A stretch of DNA of 7,876 nucleotides. Source: Flavobacteriales bacterium CG_4_9_14_3_um_filter_32_8 (GTDB lineage Bacteria; Bacteroidota; Bacteroidia; Flavobacteriales_E; Vicingaceae). The stretch's first letter is position 1; each line of letters begins with the position of its first letter. The notes beneath the pieces were generated by a model. That model was not told where the DNA came from. It worked only from the letters and a program-made list of their open reading frames with translations, and searched no databases. Both the position numbers and the translations under genes were made by a program. This document shows, piece after piece, positions 1 through 7,433 of the stretch. Location: positions 1 to 7,876 of the forward strand of contig PFUQ01000149.1 in NCBI GenBank assembly GCA_002790175.1. The letters run 5' to 3'.

Positions 1-1209
1 ATTAAACCTTTCGGAAAAATGTTTATTAGTGCATTAAAACTGATTGCTGTTCCTTTAATTTTAGCTTCCCTAATAAAAGGAGTGTCTGATTTAAAAGACA
101 TTACAAAACTTTCTAAAATAGGAACTAGAACAATTCTTCTATATATCAGTACCACAGTTGTTGCTGTTTGTATAGGTTTAGTTATTGTAAACATTGTTCA
201 ACCAGGTAAAACCATTTCTGAAAAAACAAGAACAGAATTGTTATCGAACTATAAAGATGCTGCTGATAAGACCAACGAAGCAGCACTAAAACAAAAAGAT
301 ACAGGACCACTTCAAGCCTTGCAAGATTTAGTTCCAGAAAACATTGTTGCAGCAGCAAGCGATAATGGAAATATGTTGCAAATTATAGTTTTTGCCATAT
401 TTTTTGGCATTGGATTAATTTTGATACCTGCTGATCAATCAAAACCTGTAAAAGATTTTTTTAATGGTTTTAATGAAGTCATTCTTAAACTCATCGATTT
501 GATTATGTTGGCTGCTCCTGTTGGCGTTTTTGCTTTATTGGCAACATTGGTTGCCGAATCACCAAGCATCGATTTATTTAAAGCCTTATTGTGGTACGCT
601 TTCTCAGTTGTTTTAGGATTAGTGATTATGATAGCATTTTATACACTATTGGTTAAATTATTTGCAAAAAGATCTCCTACTTTCTTTTTTAAAGGAATTT
701 CTCCTGCACAATTATTGGCTTTTTCAACAAGTTCTAGTGCTGCAACCTTACCAGTTACGATGGAACGTGTTCAAGAGCATTTGGGAGTTGACGAAGAAGT
801 GGCAAGTTTTGTTTTACCAATTGGAGCAACAATTAACATGGATGGAACAAGCCTTTACCAAGCTGTAGCTGCTGTTTTTATTGCACAAGCCTTTGGTATG
901 GATTTGAGCTTAAGTACTCAACTGGGAATTATTATAACTGCAACTTTAGCCTCTATTGGTTCTGCAGCTGTTCCAGGAGCAGGAATGGTGATGTTGGTAA
1001 TTGTTTTGGGACAAGCAGGAATACCAGAAGCAGGGTTGGCATTAATTTTCGCCATCGACCGACCATTAGACATGTGTAGAACTACTGTTAATGTTACCGG
1101 AGATGCTGTTGTTGCAATGATTGTGGCTAAGTCTGTAGGAAAATTACACGAACCGAAAGAGAAAAATTGGGACGATAATTATTTAAAAACAAACTTTTCG
1201 AAAAATTAG
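1..1209 (+). CDS. Dicarboxylate/amino acid:cation symporter (SLC1/DAACS family), 5'-truncated by window edge
   Basis: Inner-membrane secondary transporter, probably importing acidic amino acids or C4-dicarboxylates with Na+ or H+. The frame is open from base 1 (IKPFGK precedes the Met at 19). In this family that KPFG...F segment lies some 40-50 residues from the N-terminus, so the Met at 19 is internal and TM1 and part of TM2 are missing. Counting from that Met: hairpin HP1 serine motif STSSSAATLPVT at 236-247; TM7 NMDGT at 273-277; HP2 with SAAVPGAG at 315-322; TM8 DMCRTTVNVTGD at 351-362. By family alignment D351, R354, T355 and N358 match the GltPh substrate ligands D394, R397, T398 and N401. 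The retained arginine favours an acidic side chain over neutral amino acids. A polar loop at about 64-105 is slightly longer than in GltPh. The protein ends in a short charged cytoplasmic tail. Family is secure; exact substrate and cation are not. Confidence 0.95.
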   Translation: MKPFGKMFISALKLIAVPLILASLIKGVSDLKDITKLSKIGTRTILLYISTTVVAVCIGLVIVNIVQPGKTISEKTRTELLSNYKDAADKTNEAALKQKDTGPLQALQDLVPENIVAAASDNGNMLQIIVFAIFFGIGLILIPADQSKPVKDFFNGFNEVILKLIDLIMLAAPVGVFALLATLVAESPSIDLFKALLWYAFSVVLGLVIMIAFYTLLVKLFAKRSPTFFFKGISPAQLLAFSTSSSAATLPVTMERVQEHLGVDEEVASFVLPIGATINMDGTSLYQAVAAVFIAQAFGMDLSLSTQLGIIITATLASIGSAAVPGAGMVMLVIVLGQAGIPEAGLALIFAIDRPLDMCRTTVNVTGDAVVAMIVAKSVGKLHEPKEKNWDDNYLKTNFSKN

Positions 1210-1231
1210 GGGCAAGTACTAACTAATATGA

Positions 1232-1262
1232 TTGTTAAAATAAAACATTAATTATTTTTTTG
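1232..1262 (+). promoter_or_regulatory. Possible Bacteroidota-type promoter upstream of the TPR/PD40 gene
   Basis: A TTG at 1232-1234 is followed after 20 bases by TTTTTTTG at 1255-1262, which matches the Bacteroidota -7 consensus TAnnTTTG except for the A. Spacing suits the primary sigma factor of this phylum. Transcription would begin near 1268-1270, leaving a leader of about 40 bases before the ATG at 1309. No strong Shine-Dalgarno sequence is present, only a weak GGA about ten bases before the start. In such AT-rich DNA this match could be chance. Confidence 0.35.
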
Positions 1263-1308
1263 CATTTTGAGTATTATTACTTAGCTTTATTAAATTATTG
1301 GAATTATT

Positions 1309-3570
1309 ATGGTTAAACAAGTACAATTATATTTTATATTCCTTTTTACATTGTCAACTTTCTCAGAAAGTACATTTGCTCAATATGAATCGAGGGGTGT
1401 AGCCTTTAATTATGTTGATGCTGAAAGTTTTTTTAATGCTGGAAATTATTATGATGCCTTACCATTGTATGAAATATTAATGGCTGAAAATCCAAAAGTT
1501 GTTGAATATCAACTAAAAATTGGTAGATGCCATCTACATCTTACGAATTCACCAGAAAAAGCAATTGAATATATAGAAAATATTTATACAAGCAAACCAA
1601 AAACACCCGATGTTGAATACTATTTAGGAAAAGCTTATGCCTTAAATTATCAATTTACAAAAGCGATTGAAACATTTGAAAAAGCAGCCAAAAATAGTAA
1701 AACATCTGTAAAGCTAAAAGATGAAATACCACTTTTAATTCAACAATGTAAAAATGCCATCGAACTAGTAAAAGACTCTGTAGCAGTTGAAATAATTAAT
1801 TTAGGTAACATCATCAATACCATTGATAATGAATACAGTCCAACCATTAATGCAGACGAATCAACACTTATCTATACTTATAAAGGGACTAAAAGTATAG
1901 GAGGCAGACAAGATGAGTTTAATAGAGAAGAAGTGAATGGTAATTTTTATGAGGATATTTATATCTCTAACAAATTATTGAATGCTTGGTTAACACCTCA
2001 ATCAATAAGCGATAGTATTAATTCTAAGTTACATGATGCAAGCATTTCTTTGTCACCAGATGGACAAAAGTTATATGTTTACAATGATACTAGGGATTTT
2101 TCGGGAGATATTTTTGAAAGTAAAAAGGAAAATGGACGATGGACAGAGCCTCAATCATTATCTATCAATTCCGAATTTTGGGAAGGTCATGCTGCTATTT
2201 CTCCAATTGGTAATTTTCTAATTTTTTCAAGCGATAGACCTGGAGGAATAGGAGGGAGGGATTTGTATAGTGCCGTTAAACAGACTGATGATTCTTGGGG
2301 CGAAATAAAAAATTTAGGATCAACTATTAATACCAAATACAATGATGATGCACCATTTATCCATTCAGATGGAGTAACTTTTAATTTTAGTTCGGAAGGA
2401 CATACTTCGATGGGAGGTTATGATATTTTTGAATCTAAAATTATTAATGACACTGGTTATTTACAACCTCGAAACATAGGATATCCTATTAACACCACTG
2501 CGAATGATATTTTCTTCTTTGTATCAGGTCGAGGTAATGCTTATTATTCTTCTGCTCGAAAAGGAGGTTTTGGCCAACAAGATATTTATGTAATTAATGT
2601 AAATGATGTTATAACTAGCAAGCCAGTATTATTAGTGAAAGGAGTTGTTAAAGAAAATAAAAATTTTACGAACGCTAAAATTACAGTACGAACAGAGTCA
2701 GGTAAAGATTTAGGAACTTACTACTCAGACATCTCAGATGGAAAGTACCAGTTTTATGTTGATTTAAATGACTTTTATGTGATTACTTACGAAATTTCTG
2801 AATTTCCTTCACAAATAGAATCTATTGATGCCACAAAATATACACAATATACCGAAATTGAAAAGAACATCAATTTTGTATCAAAAGATGTGAATATTAA
2901 TGGGATTGCATTAACTAGAGAAAATCCTATCTCACCTATTATGAATTTAAAGGTTAATTTGTCTAATAAAGATAAAACAATTAACAAAGTCTATATGACC
3001 GATGAATTTGGGAAGTATGATTTTTCTAACCTACCCAACGATGAATATTATTTACTTTTTTTAAATGAAGAAGATGAAAAAATAATTGTTGATTCTACCT
3101 ATATTTTTAAAGGAAAAGTAACGATGAAAGGTATTCCTTATTCCAAAGCCCTGATAAATGATATGCCTACAGATGAAGATGGAAATTATCGGTTAGAAAT
3201 GAAAAAACACTATTATGGAGTATTAAGTGGAACTTCCTCTAAGTTAGATGAAATGTCCCCCGAAGATGTGATGGCTAAGTTCGGAGATCAAACCGCCGCA
3301 GGCGTTATATTTAAAGTTCAAATTGCTGCTTACTCCAATGCTAATAATTATAATGGAAAACATTTAACAACTTTAGGAACTATTGAAAAAACAATCTTAG
3401 AAGATGGAATTACTAGATTTACACTTGGCAACTTTAGTACACTTAGAGCAGCTAAAGAGCTACAATTAAAAGCAATAGCAAAAGGACAAGAAGATGCTTT
3501 TGTAATTGTATTTATCTATGGTAAACGTACCTATTTGGATGAATTAGTTAATACAGGAGTCTTTAAATAG
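1309..3570 (+). CDS. Secreted TPR / PD40 beta-propeller / SPOR-like domain envelope protein (PorE-like architecture)
   Basis: 753 residues. Signal peptide 1-24 (hydrophobic core YFIFLFTLSTF, likely cut at TFA-Q); there is no lipobox cysteine. TPR-like helices at about 35-135 (FFNAGNYYDALPLYEILMAE; later YYLGKAYALNYQFTKAIETF). PD40/WD40-like blades are visible near 175-222, 242-270, 293-322, 346-376 and 397-430, each with a P/S-DG-x-x-L/F-x-F/Y-x-S strand and most with a closing G-x-D-I/L-Y/F-x-S strand. Carboxypeptidase-regulatory-like beta segments follow at about 440-640. A SPOR-like domain lies at 665-738 (FKVQIAAYSN, then RFTLGNFSTLRAAKE, then DAFVIVFIYGKR). This order copies PorE of the type IX secretion system, except that PorE has an OmpA-type peptidoglycan-binding C-terminus and is a lipoprotein. 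I infer a periplasmic scaffold that touches peptidoglycan; the specific role is unknown. Start chosen because the signal peptide begins there. Confidence 0.85.
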   Translation: MVKQVQLYFIFLFTLSTFSESTFAQYESRGVAFNYVDAESFFNAGNYYDALPLYEILMAENPKVVEYQLKIGRCHLHLTNSPEKAIEYIENIYTSKPKTPDVEYYLGKAYALNYQFTKAIETFEKAAKNSKTSVKLKDEIPLLIQQCKNAIELVKDSVAVEIINLGNIINTIDNEYSPTINADESTLIYTYKGTKSIGGRQDEFNREEVNGNFYEDIYISNKLLNAWLTPQSISDSINSKLHDASISLSPDGQKLYVYNDTRDFSGDIFESKKENGRWTEPQSLSINSEFWEGHAAISPIGNFLIFSSDRPGGIGGRDLYSAVKQTDDSWGEIKNLGSTINTKYNDDAPFIHSDGVTFNFSSEGHTSMGGYDIFESKIINDTGYLQPRNIGYPINTTANDIFFFVSGRGNAYYSSARKGGFGQQDIYVINVNDVITSKPVLLVKGVVKENKNFTNAKITVRTESGKDLGTYYSDISDGKYQFYVDLNDFYVITYEISEFPSQIESIDATKYTQYTEIEKNINFVSKDVNINGIALTRENPISPIMNLKVNLSNKDKTINKVYMTDEFGKYDFSNLPNDEYYLLFLNEEDEKIIVDSTYIFKGKVTMKGIPYSKALINDMPTDEDGNYRLEMKKHYYGVLSGTSSKLDEMSPEDVMAKFGDQTAAGVIFKVQIAAYSNANNYNGKHLTTLGTIEKTILEDGITRFTLGNFSTLRAAKELQLKAIAKGQEDAFVIVFIYGKRTYLDELVNTGVFK

Positions 3571-3605
3571 TATTCATAGCTTTCAAAGATTGTTGATAAA
3601 TCTGT

Positions 3606-3636
3606 TTTGTTATTTTAAAAAATAAACATAACTTTA
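3606..3636 (+). promoter_or_regulatory. Possible Bacteroidota-type promoter upstream of the M4 protease
   Basis: TTTG at 3606-3609, a spacer of 19 bases, then TAACTTTA at 3629-3636. This fits the phylum's TTTG/TAnnTTTG pair with only the last base of the -7 box off consensus. Transcription would start near 3642, giving a leader of about 25 bases before the ATG at 3669. No Shine-Dalgarno sequence is seen, which is normal for the phylum. It suggests the protease can be transcribed apart from the upstream gene. Confidence 0.4.
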
Positions 3637-3668
3637 AATTCTTAACTTAAACTAAATCTTGCTTATCC

Positions 3669-6600
3669 ATGAAAAAAATTATTCTATTTTTTAGTGTATG
3701 CTCTTTTTTTACCATTAACGCAGCAACTAATACAACTGTTTTATATGGAAATGAAGCAGCAAAAAAAGTCCCGAATAGCGAAGTAGTTCGTTTCAAAGAA
3801 TTTACAACTGTTCCTAATTACGTTAAATTTAGAAAAGGAAATGAATTGCCCTTGGTGAAATTAGAAAGTTGGCTGACTAGTTTTTATACATCCGATGCCA
3901 ATTATGGAATTAAATTATTAAAAAAAGAAACAGATAAATTAGGTTTTACGCATTATCGTTATCAACAAACAGTAAATAATGTACCTGTTGAATTGTCAAC
4001 TATTATTGCACACGTTAAAAACGGATTAATCGAATCAGTTAATGGAGAGTTTTTTAGCGATGTAAATAATCCTGTCAACCCTTCTTTAAGTGAAACAGGA
4101 GCCTTAGCTAAAGCGTTACAATCAATTGGTGCAACTCAATATAAATGGGAAATACCAACACAAGAAAATTTACTAAAATGGGAATTAGATGATGCTAATG
4201 CTACTTATTATCCTAAAGGGGATTTGGTTTTAATAAACACTAATGGAGATATTAAGAAAGAGTTGATTTTAGCTTATAAATTTAACATTTATGCCGAAAA
4301 ACCTTTAAGTAGAAGAGAAATATATGTAAATGCTACTACTGGAGCAATTGTTTGGGAACAAAATAAAATTCATGAAATTGATGCTCTTGGAACTGCAACC
4401 ACACTTTATAGTGGCACAAAACCAATAACCTGTGATAATCAAGGCGGAGGAAATTTTCGTTTACAAGAAACAGGTAGAGGAAATGGCATTAGAACTTTTA
4501 CCAGCGGAAATACAACAGGTTACCCAAATACTAATATTACTAACACCTCTGCAACATGGGTAATGACAGAAGCTGGTTTAGATGCACATTGGGGCGCAGA
4601 AATGACTTATGATTATTATTTAAACCAACATGGAAGAAATAGTATTGATAACAGTGGGTTTCAATTAGATAGTTGGGTTCATTATGATAATAACTATGGT
4701 AATGCATTTTGGGATGGAACTAGAATGACTTATGGTGATGGGAGTGGGAACAGTACTCCTTTTACAGCAATTGACATTACCGGACATGAAATAACACATG
4801 GATTAACAGAAAATACTGCTAATTTGGTTTACAGTGCAGAGTCTGGTGCTTTAAACGAGTCTTTTAGCGATATTTTCGGTATTTCAATTGACTTTATCAA
4901 TCGACCAGGAATAGCCGATTGGTTGTTGGGTGATGATTTAGGATTTATTATTCGTAACATGGAAAATCCTAATTCTCAAGGAGACCCAGATACCTATTTT
5001 GGAACTAACTGGGCATCTTTATCTGGTGGTGATAACGGTGGTGTGCATACCAATAGTGGAGTACAAAACTTTTGGTTTGTTTTGTTGGTAGATGGAGGTG
5101 TTGGAACAAACGACAATGGAGATGCATATACAGTAAATAGCTTAGGCTTAACTGTAGCAGGTCAAGTTGCCTTTAGAAACTTAACCGTTTATTTAACTTC
5201 TGCTTCAGAATATGCTGATTCTCGATTTTTTAGCATACAAGCTGCTGTTGATTTGTTTGGCGGATGCACTACTCAAGTTCAAGAAGTGACCAACGCTTGG
5301 TATGCTGTTGGTGTTGGACCAATTTATTCACCTGTTACTATTAGTGATTTTGATGCTCCTGTTCTTAGCTCATGTAGTGCACCTTTCACTGCAAATTTTA
5401 ATAATTTAAGTGTGAATGGAATCTCTTTTAATTGGGATTTTGGTGATGGTAATACTAGTACATTAACCACTCCAAGCAATACTTACAATTCATACGGAAC
5501 ATTTACGGTTGAATTAATTACCAACGGCGGACCTACTTGTGGTATAGATACCACCACTAAAATCGCTTACATCACCATAGATTCTAATTTGGCTTGTATT
5601 TCAATTTTACCAACCAACGGAACAGCAAGTACACAAACAGCATGTGCAGGAACTATTTATGATAGTGGCGGATCAAGTGGGCAATACGGTGCAAACGAAG
5701 ATGCACAAATTACCATTTCACCAGCAGGAGCATCAACTGTCGATTTAACTTTTATATCGTTTGCTGTAGAACCTGGTACAAGTGGAAGTTGTAATTACGA
5801 TTATGTAAAAATTTATGATGGACCAACAACAGCCTCTCCTTTAATTGATACTTATTGTGATAATAATGTGCCTACAACAGTTTCATCTACAGTAGGTTCT
5901 ATTACTATTGTTTTTCATTCTGATGTGGGAGTGGAGGATAATGGATTTCAAGTTAATTGGCAATGTCAATTGCCTAACCAAGTTCCTACTGTAAATTTTG
6001 TTGCAGATGTTGTTACTACTTGCACAGGAGTGGTCAACTTTACAGATATTTCTAATAATGGACCAACCTCATGGGTTTGGGATTTTGGAGATGGAAATGG
6101 TTCAACTCAGCAAAACCCTTCACATACTTACACCTCAAATGGTTTATTTACAGTACAATTAACTGCAACCAATGGTATTGGAAATGGTAACTTAATTAAA
6201 AATAATTATATTTCTGTTAACATGCCAACAGCTCCTACAATTAATGGTGATGCCGTTTGCGTAAACAATTTTGCCAACCTTTCAGCTAATGGTGTTGGAA
6301 CATTAAATTGGTATAATGTTGCTATTGGAGGTTCCATTATTAATACAGGTAACACTTACGTTACTCCAGTATTATCCACAACTACTTCTTATTATGTAGA
6401 AGATGTAATCACCTCTCCATTACAAAATTTAGGAAAACCAAACAATTCAGGTGCTGGAGCCAACTATAATAATAATCAGCATTTAATTTTTGATGTTTTT
6501 CAACCGATGGAAATTATTTCCGTAGTTGTTTATTCTGGTGCAGCAGGCAATCGAACCATCGAATTAAGGAATAGTGGAGGAGTCGTTTTACAAACAACAA

Positions 6601-7358
6601 CTGTAAATCTCCCAAATGGAACTAGTACAGTTCCTTTAAACTTTAATGTTTCTCCTGGAACTAATTACCAATTAGGAGTATCAGCTAGTTCTATAATTAA
6701 TATGTTTAGAAATAGTGCTGGAGCAGCTTATCCTTATTCAATCAGTGGTTTAGCATCTATTACTGGTAATAGTGCAGGTGCTACTAGTTATTATTATTTC
6801 TTTTACGATTGGAAAGTAAAGGAACCCGATTGCGTAAGTGCTAGAAGTACTGTTACAGCAATCGTAAATGCTTTACCAAATGTGGTAGCAAGTAATGATA
6901 CAATAATATGCTCCGGAGATGCTGCAAATTTAAGTGCAACAGGAGCCTCAACTTATATGTGGGATAATGGTTTAGGTGCTGGGCAAAATCAAACACCTTC
7001 ACCTATTGTAAATACTACCTACACAGTTACTGGTACTGATGTAAATTTATGCGTAAATACTGATGTGGTAAATGTTGCGGTAAGCATTTGTACTACCATT
7101 GATGAATTAGCAGGAACACCTCAAGTAACCTCTTTTATGAATGACAATACAATTGTATTAGGCTTAACTAACTTAGAGAAAGGAAGCTATTCTGTAATGC
7201 TATTAAATTCATTAGGTCAAGTTGTTGTTAATAAACAAATTATCATATCTTTATACCAACAGACAGAATTAATTAATCTTCCTACAATGGCTAAAGGAAT
7301 GTATTATATCAAATTATACAACGAAGTTGATAATTACTTGATAAAAATGGTAAGGTGA
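3669..7358 (+). CDS. Secreted M4 (thermolysin-like) zinc metalloprotease with PKD-CUB-PKD-Ig tail and T9SS sorting domain
   Basis: 1229-residue secreted endopeptidase. Signal peptide 1-19; FTP propeptide at about 75-130; PepSY-like propeptide at about 140-230. The M4 catalytic domain covers about 240-553. Zinc site HEITH at 373-377 (H373, H377; general base E374), third ligand E397 in ALNESFSDIFG, and D401. Y388 and H460 (GGVHTNSG) match thermolysin Y157 and H231; NAFW at 345-348 matches the substrate-binding strand. The active site is therefore complete. The tail: PKD at about 555-637 (WDFGDGN); CUB at about 643-767 (CNYDYVKIYDG, with C708 and C730 likely paired); PKD at about 773-851; an Ig_7-like domain at about 853-1067 that seems interrupted by another module at 917-1055; an Ig-like repeat at about 1070-1140; a type A T9SS C-terminal domain at about 1145-1229. 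It is probably exported by Sec, sent across the outer membrane by T9SS, and activated by removal of the propeptide. The tail likely aids surface or substrate attachment (inference). Confidence 0.95.
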   Translation: MKKIILFFSVCSFFTINAATNTTVLYGNEAAKKVPNSEVVRFKEFTTVPNYVKFRKGNELPLVKLESWLTSFYTSDANYGIKLLKKETDKLGFTHYRYQQTVNNVPVELSTIIAHVKNGLIESVNGEFFSDVNNPVNPSLSETGALAKALQSIGATQYKWEIPTQENLLKWELDDANATYYPKGDLVLINTNGDIKKELILAYKFNIYAEKPLSRREIYVNATTGAIVWEQNKIHEIDALGTATTLYSGTKPITCDNQGGGNFRLQETGRGNGIRTFTSGNTTGYPNTNITNTSATWVMTEAGLDAHWGAEMTYDYYLNQHGRNSIDNSGFQLDSWVHYDNNYGNAFWDGTRMTYGDGSGNSTPFTAIDITGHEITHGLTENTANLVYSAESGALNESFSDIFGISIDFINRPGIADWLLGDDLGFIIRNMENPNSQGDPDTYFGTNWASLSGGDNGGVHTNSGVQNFWFVLLVDGGVGTNDNGDAYTVNSLGLTVAGQVAFRNLTVYLTSASEYADSRFFSIQAAVDLFGGCTTQVQEVTNAWYAVGVGPIYSPVTISDFDAPVLSSCSAPFTANFNNLSVNGISFNWDFGDGNTSTLTTPSNTYNSYGTFTVELITNGGPTCGIDTTTKIAYITIDSNLACISILPTNGTASTQTACAGTIYDSGGSSGQYGANEDAQITISPAGASTVDLTFISFAVEPGTSGSCNYDYVKIYDGPTTASPLIDTYCDNNVPTTVSSTVGSITIVFHSDVGVEDNGFQVNWQCQLPNQVPTVNFVADVVTTCTGVVNFTDISNNGPTSWVWDFGDGNGSTQQNPSHTYTSNGLFTVQLTATNGIGNGNLIKNNYISVNMPTAPTINGDAVCVNNFANLSANGVGTLNWYNVAIGGSIINTGNTYVTPVLSTTTSYYVEDVITSPLQNLGKPNNSGAGANYNNNQHLIFDVFQPMEIISVVVYSGAAGNRTIELRNSGGVVLQTTTVNLPNGTSTVPLNFNVSPGTNYQLGVSASSIINMFRNSAGAAYPYSISGLASITGNSAGATSYYYFFYDWKVKEPDCVSARSTVTAIVNALPNVVASNDTIICSGDAANLSATGASTYMWDNGLGAGQNQTPSPIVNTTYTVTGTDVNLCVNTDVVNVAVSICTTIDELAGTPQVTSFMNDNTIVLGLTNLEKGSYSVMLLNSLGQVVVNKQIIISLYQQTELINLPTMAKGMYYIKLYNEVDNYLIKMVR
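5331..6221 (+). repeat. Two PKD domains flanking a CUB domain inside the M4 protease
   Basis: PKD copies at 5331-5579 and 5985-6221 share WDFGDGN (residues 589-595 and 804-810), then a Y-x-x-x-G-x-F-T-V strand (NSYGTFTVEL and TSNGLFTVQL). Between them, 5595-5969 encodes a CUB domain with the YDYVKIYDG signature and a closing FHSD...DNGFQVNW strand. E701, D711 and D752 fall at about the positions of the calcium ligands in calcium-binding CUB domains. The copies are diverged at protein and DNA level, so this is an old modular array and not a recent duplication. Confidence 0.8.
6417..6833 (+). other. Beta-rich accessory module inside the M4 protease, apparently nested in an Ig-like domain
   Basis: Residues about 917-1055 do not fit the Ig or PKD pattern. 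Landmarks are LGKPNNSGAG at 920-929, HLIFDVFQPMEIISVVVYSG at 938-956, RTIELRNSGG at 962-971, SPGTNYQLGVS at 995-1005 and a tyrosine-rich YYYFFYDWKVKE at 1041-1052. Alternating hydrophobic strands suggest a beta-sandwich. I recall similar segments in other Bacteroidota secreted proteins but know no assigned function. Confidence 0.6.
7101..7355 (+). other. T9SS type A C-terminal sorting domain of the M4 protease
   Basis: Residues about 1145-1229 carry the core of a type A sorting domain: a GSYSVMLLNSLGQVVVNKQ strand pair, INLPTMAKGMYYIKL (the L-x-x-G-x-Y-x-x-x-L element) and the terminal KMVR. This signal takes cargo through the type IX secretion system and is normally removed by the PorU sortase. 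The usual YPNP-like lead motif is not evident; the domain opens with IDELAGTPQVTSFMNDN instead. Confidence 0.85.
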
Positions 7359-7390
7359 TAATTGTTTTGATTTTATCAAATAACTTTTGA

Positions 7391-7423
7391 ATTAAACGGA
7401 TGACTTAAAGTCATCCGTTTAAT
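7391..7423. terminator. Bidirectional intrinsic terminator between convergent genes
   Basis: Perfect inverted repeat: 16-base arms at 7391-7406 and 7408-7423 around a single A. As RNA it would fold with a GC-containing inner stem (CGGATGAC with GTCATCCG) and a TTAAA loop. The outer AAAC/GTTT pairs give a short T-rich flank in both directions. It lies 32 bases after the protease stop and 10 bases beyond the helicase stop, where a shared terminator is expected. The T tracts are short, so efficiency may be moderate. Confidence 0.8.
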
Positions 7424-7433
7424 ATTATCATAA

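Noticed and set aside
662..868. Open frame of 68 codons inside the transporter gene
   Set aside because: It lies wholly within the strongly conserved HP1-TM7 coding region in another frame and has no recognisable domain or signal.
1210..1308. Search for a terminator or small RNA between the transporter and the TPR/PD40 gene
   Set aside because: No stable GC-containing stem followed by T residues was found; only the promoter-like element is supportable.
2033..2221. Open frame of 62 codons inside the TPR/PD40 gene
   Set aside because: It overlaps the propeller blades in another frame; the composition looks like a shifted reading of AT-rich coding DNA.
2787..2987. Reverse-strand open frame of 66 codons with hydrophobic stretches
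   Set aside because: It is antisense to the regulatory-like domain of the TPR/PD40 gene; hydrophobicity follows from the complement of charged, A-rich codons. No promoter or start signal seen.
3584..3617. Possible terminator after the TPR/PD40 gene (AGATT...AATCT, then T-rich sequence)
   Set aside because: Only five AT-rich base pairs with a seven-base loop; too weak to call, and the T-rich part overlaps the proposed promoter of the protease.
3669..3725. Possible lipobox in the protease signal peptide around C11
   Set aside because: FSVC lacks the small residue required before the cysteine, and C11 sits inside the hydrophobic core; an ordinary signal peptide fits better.
7366..7380. Small hairpin TTTGAT/ATCAAA just after the protease stop
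   Set aside because: Six AT-rich pairs with a three-base loop are expected by chance here; the strong inverted repeat downstream is the better terminator.
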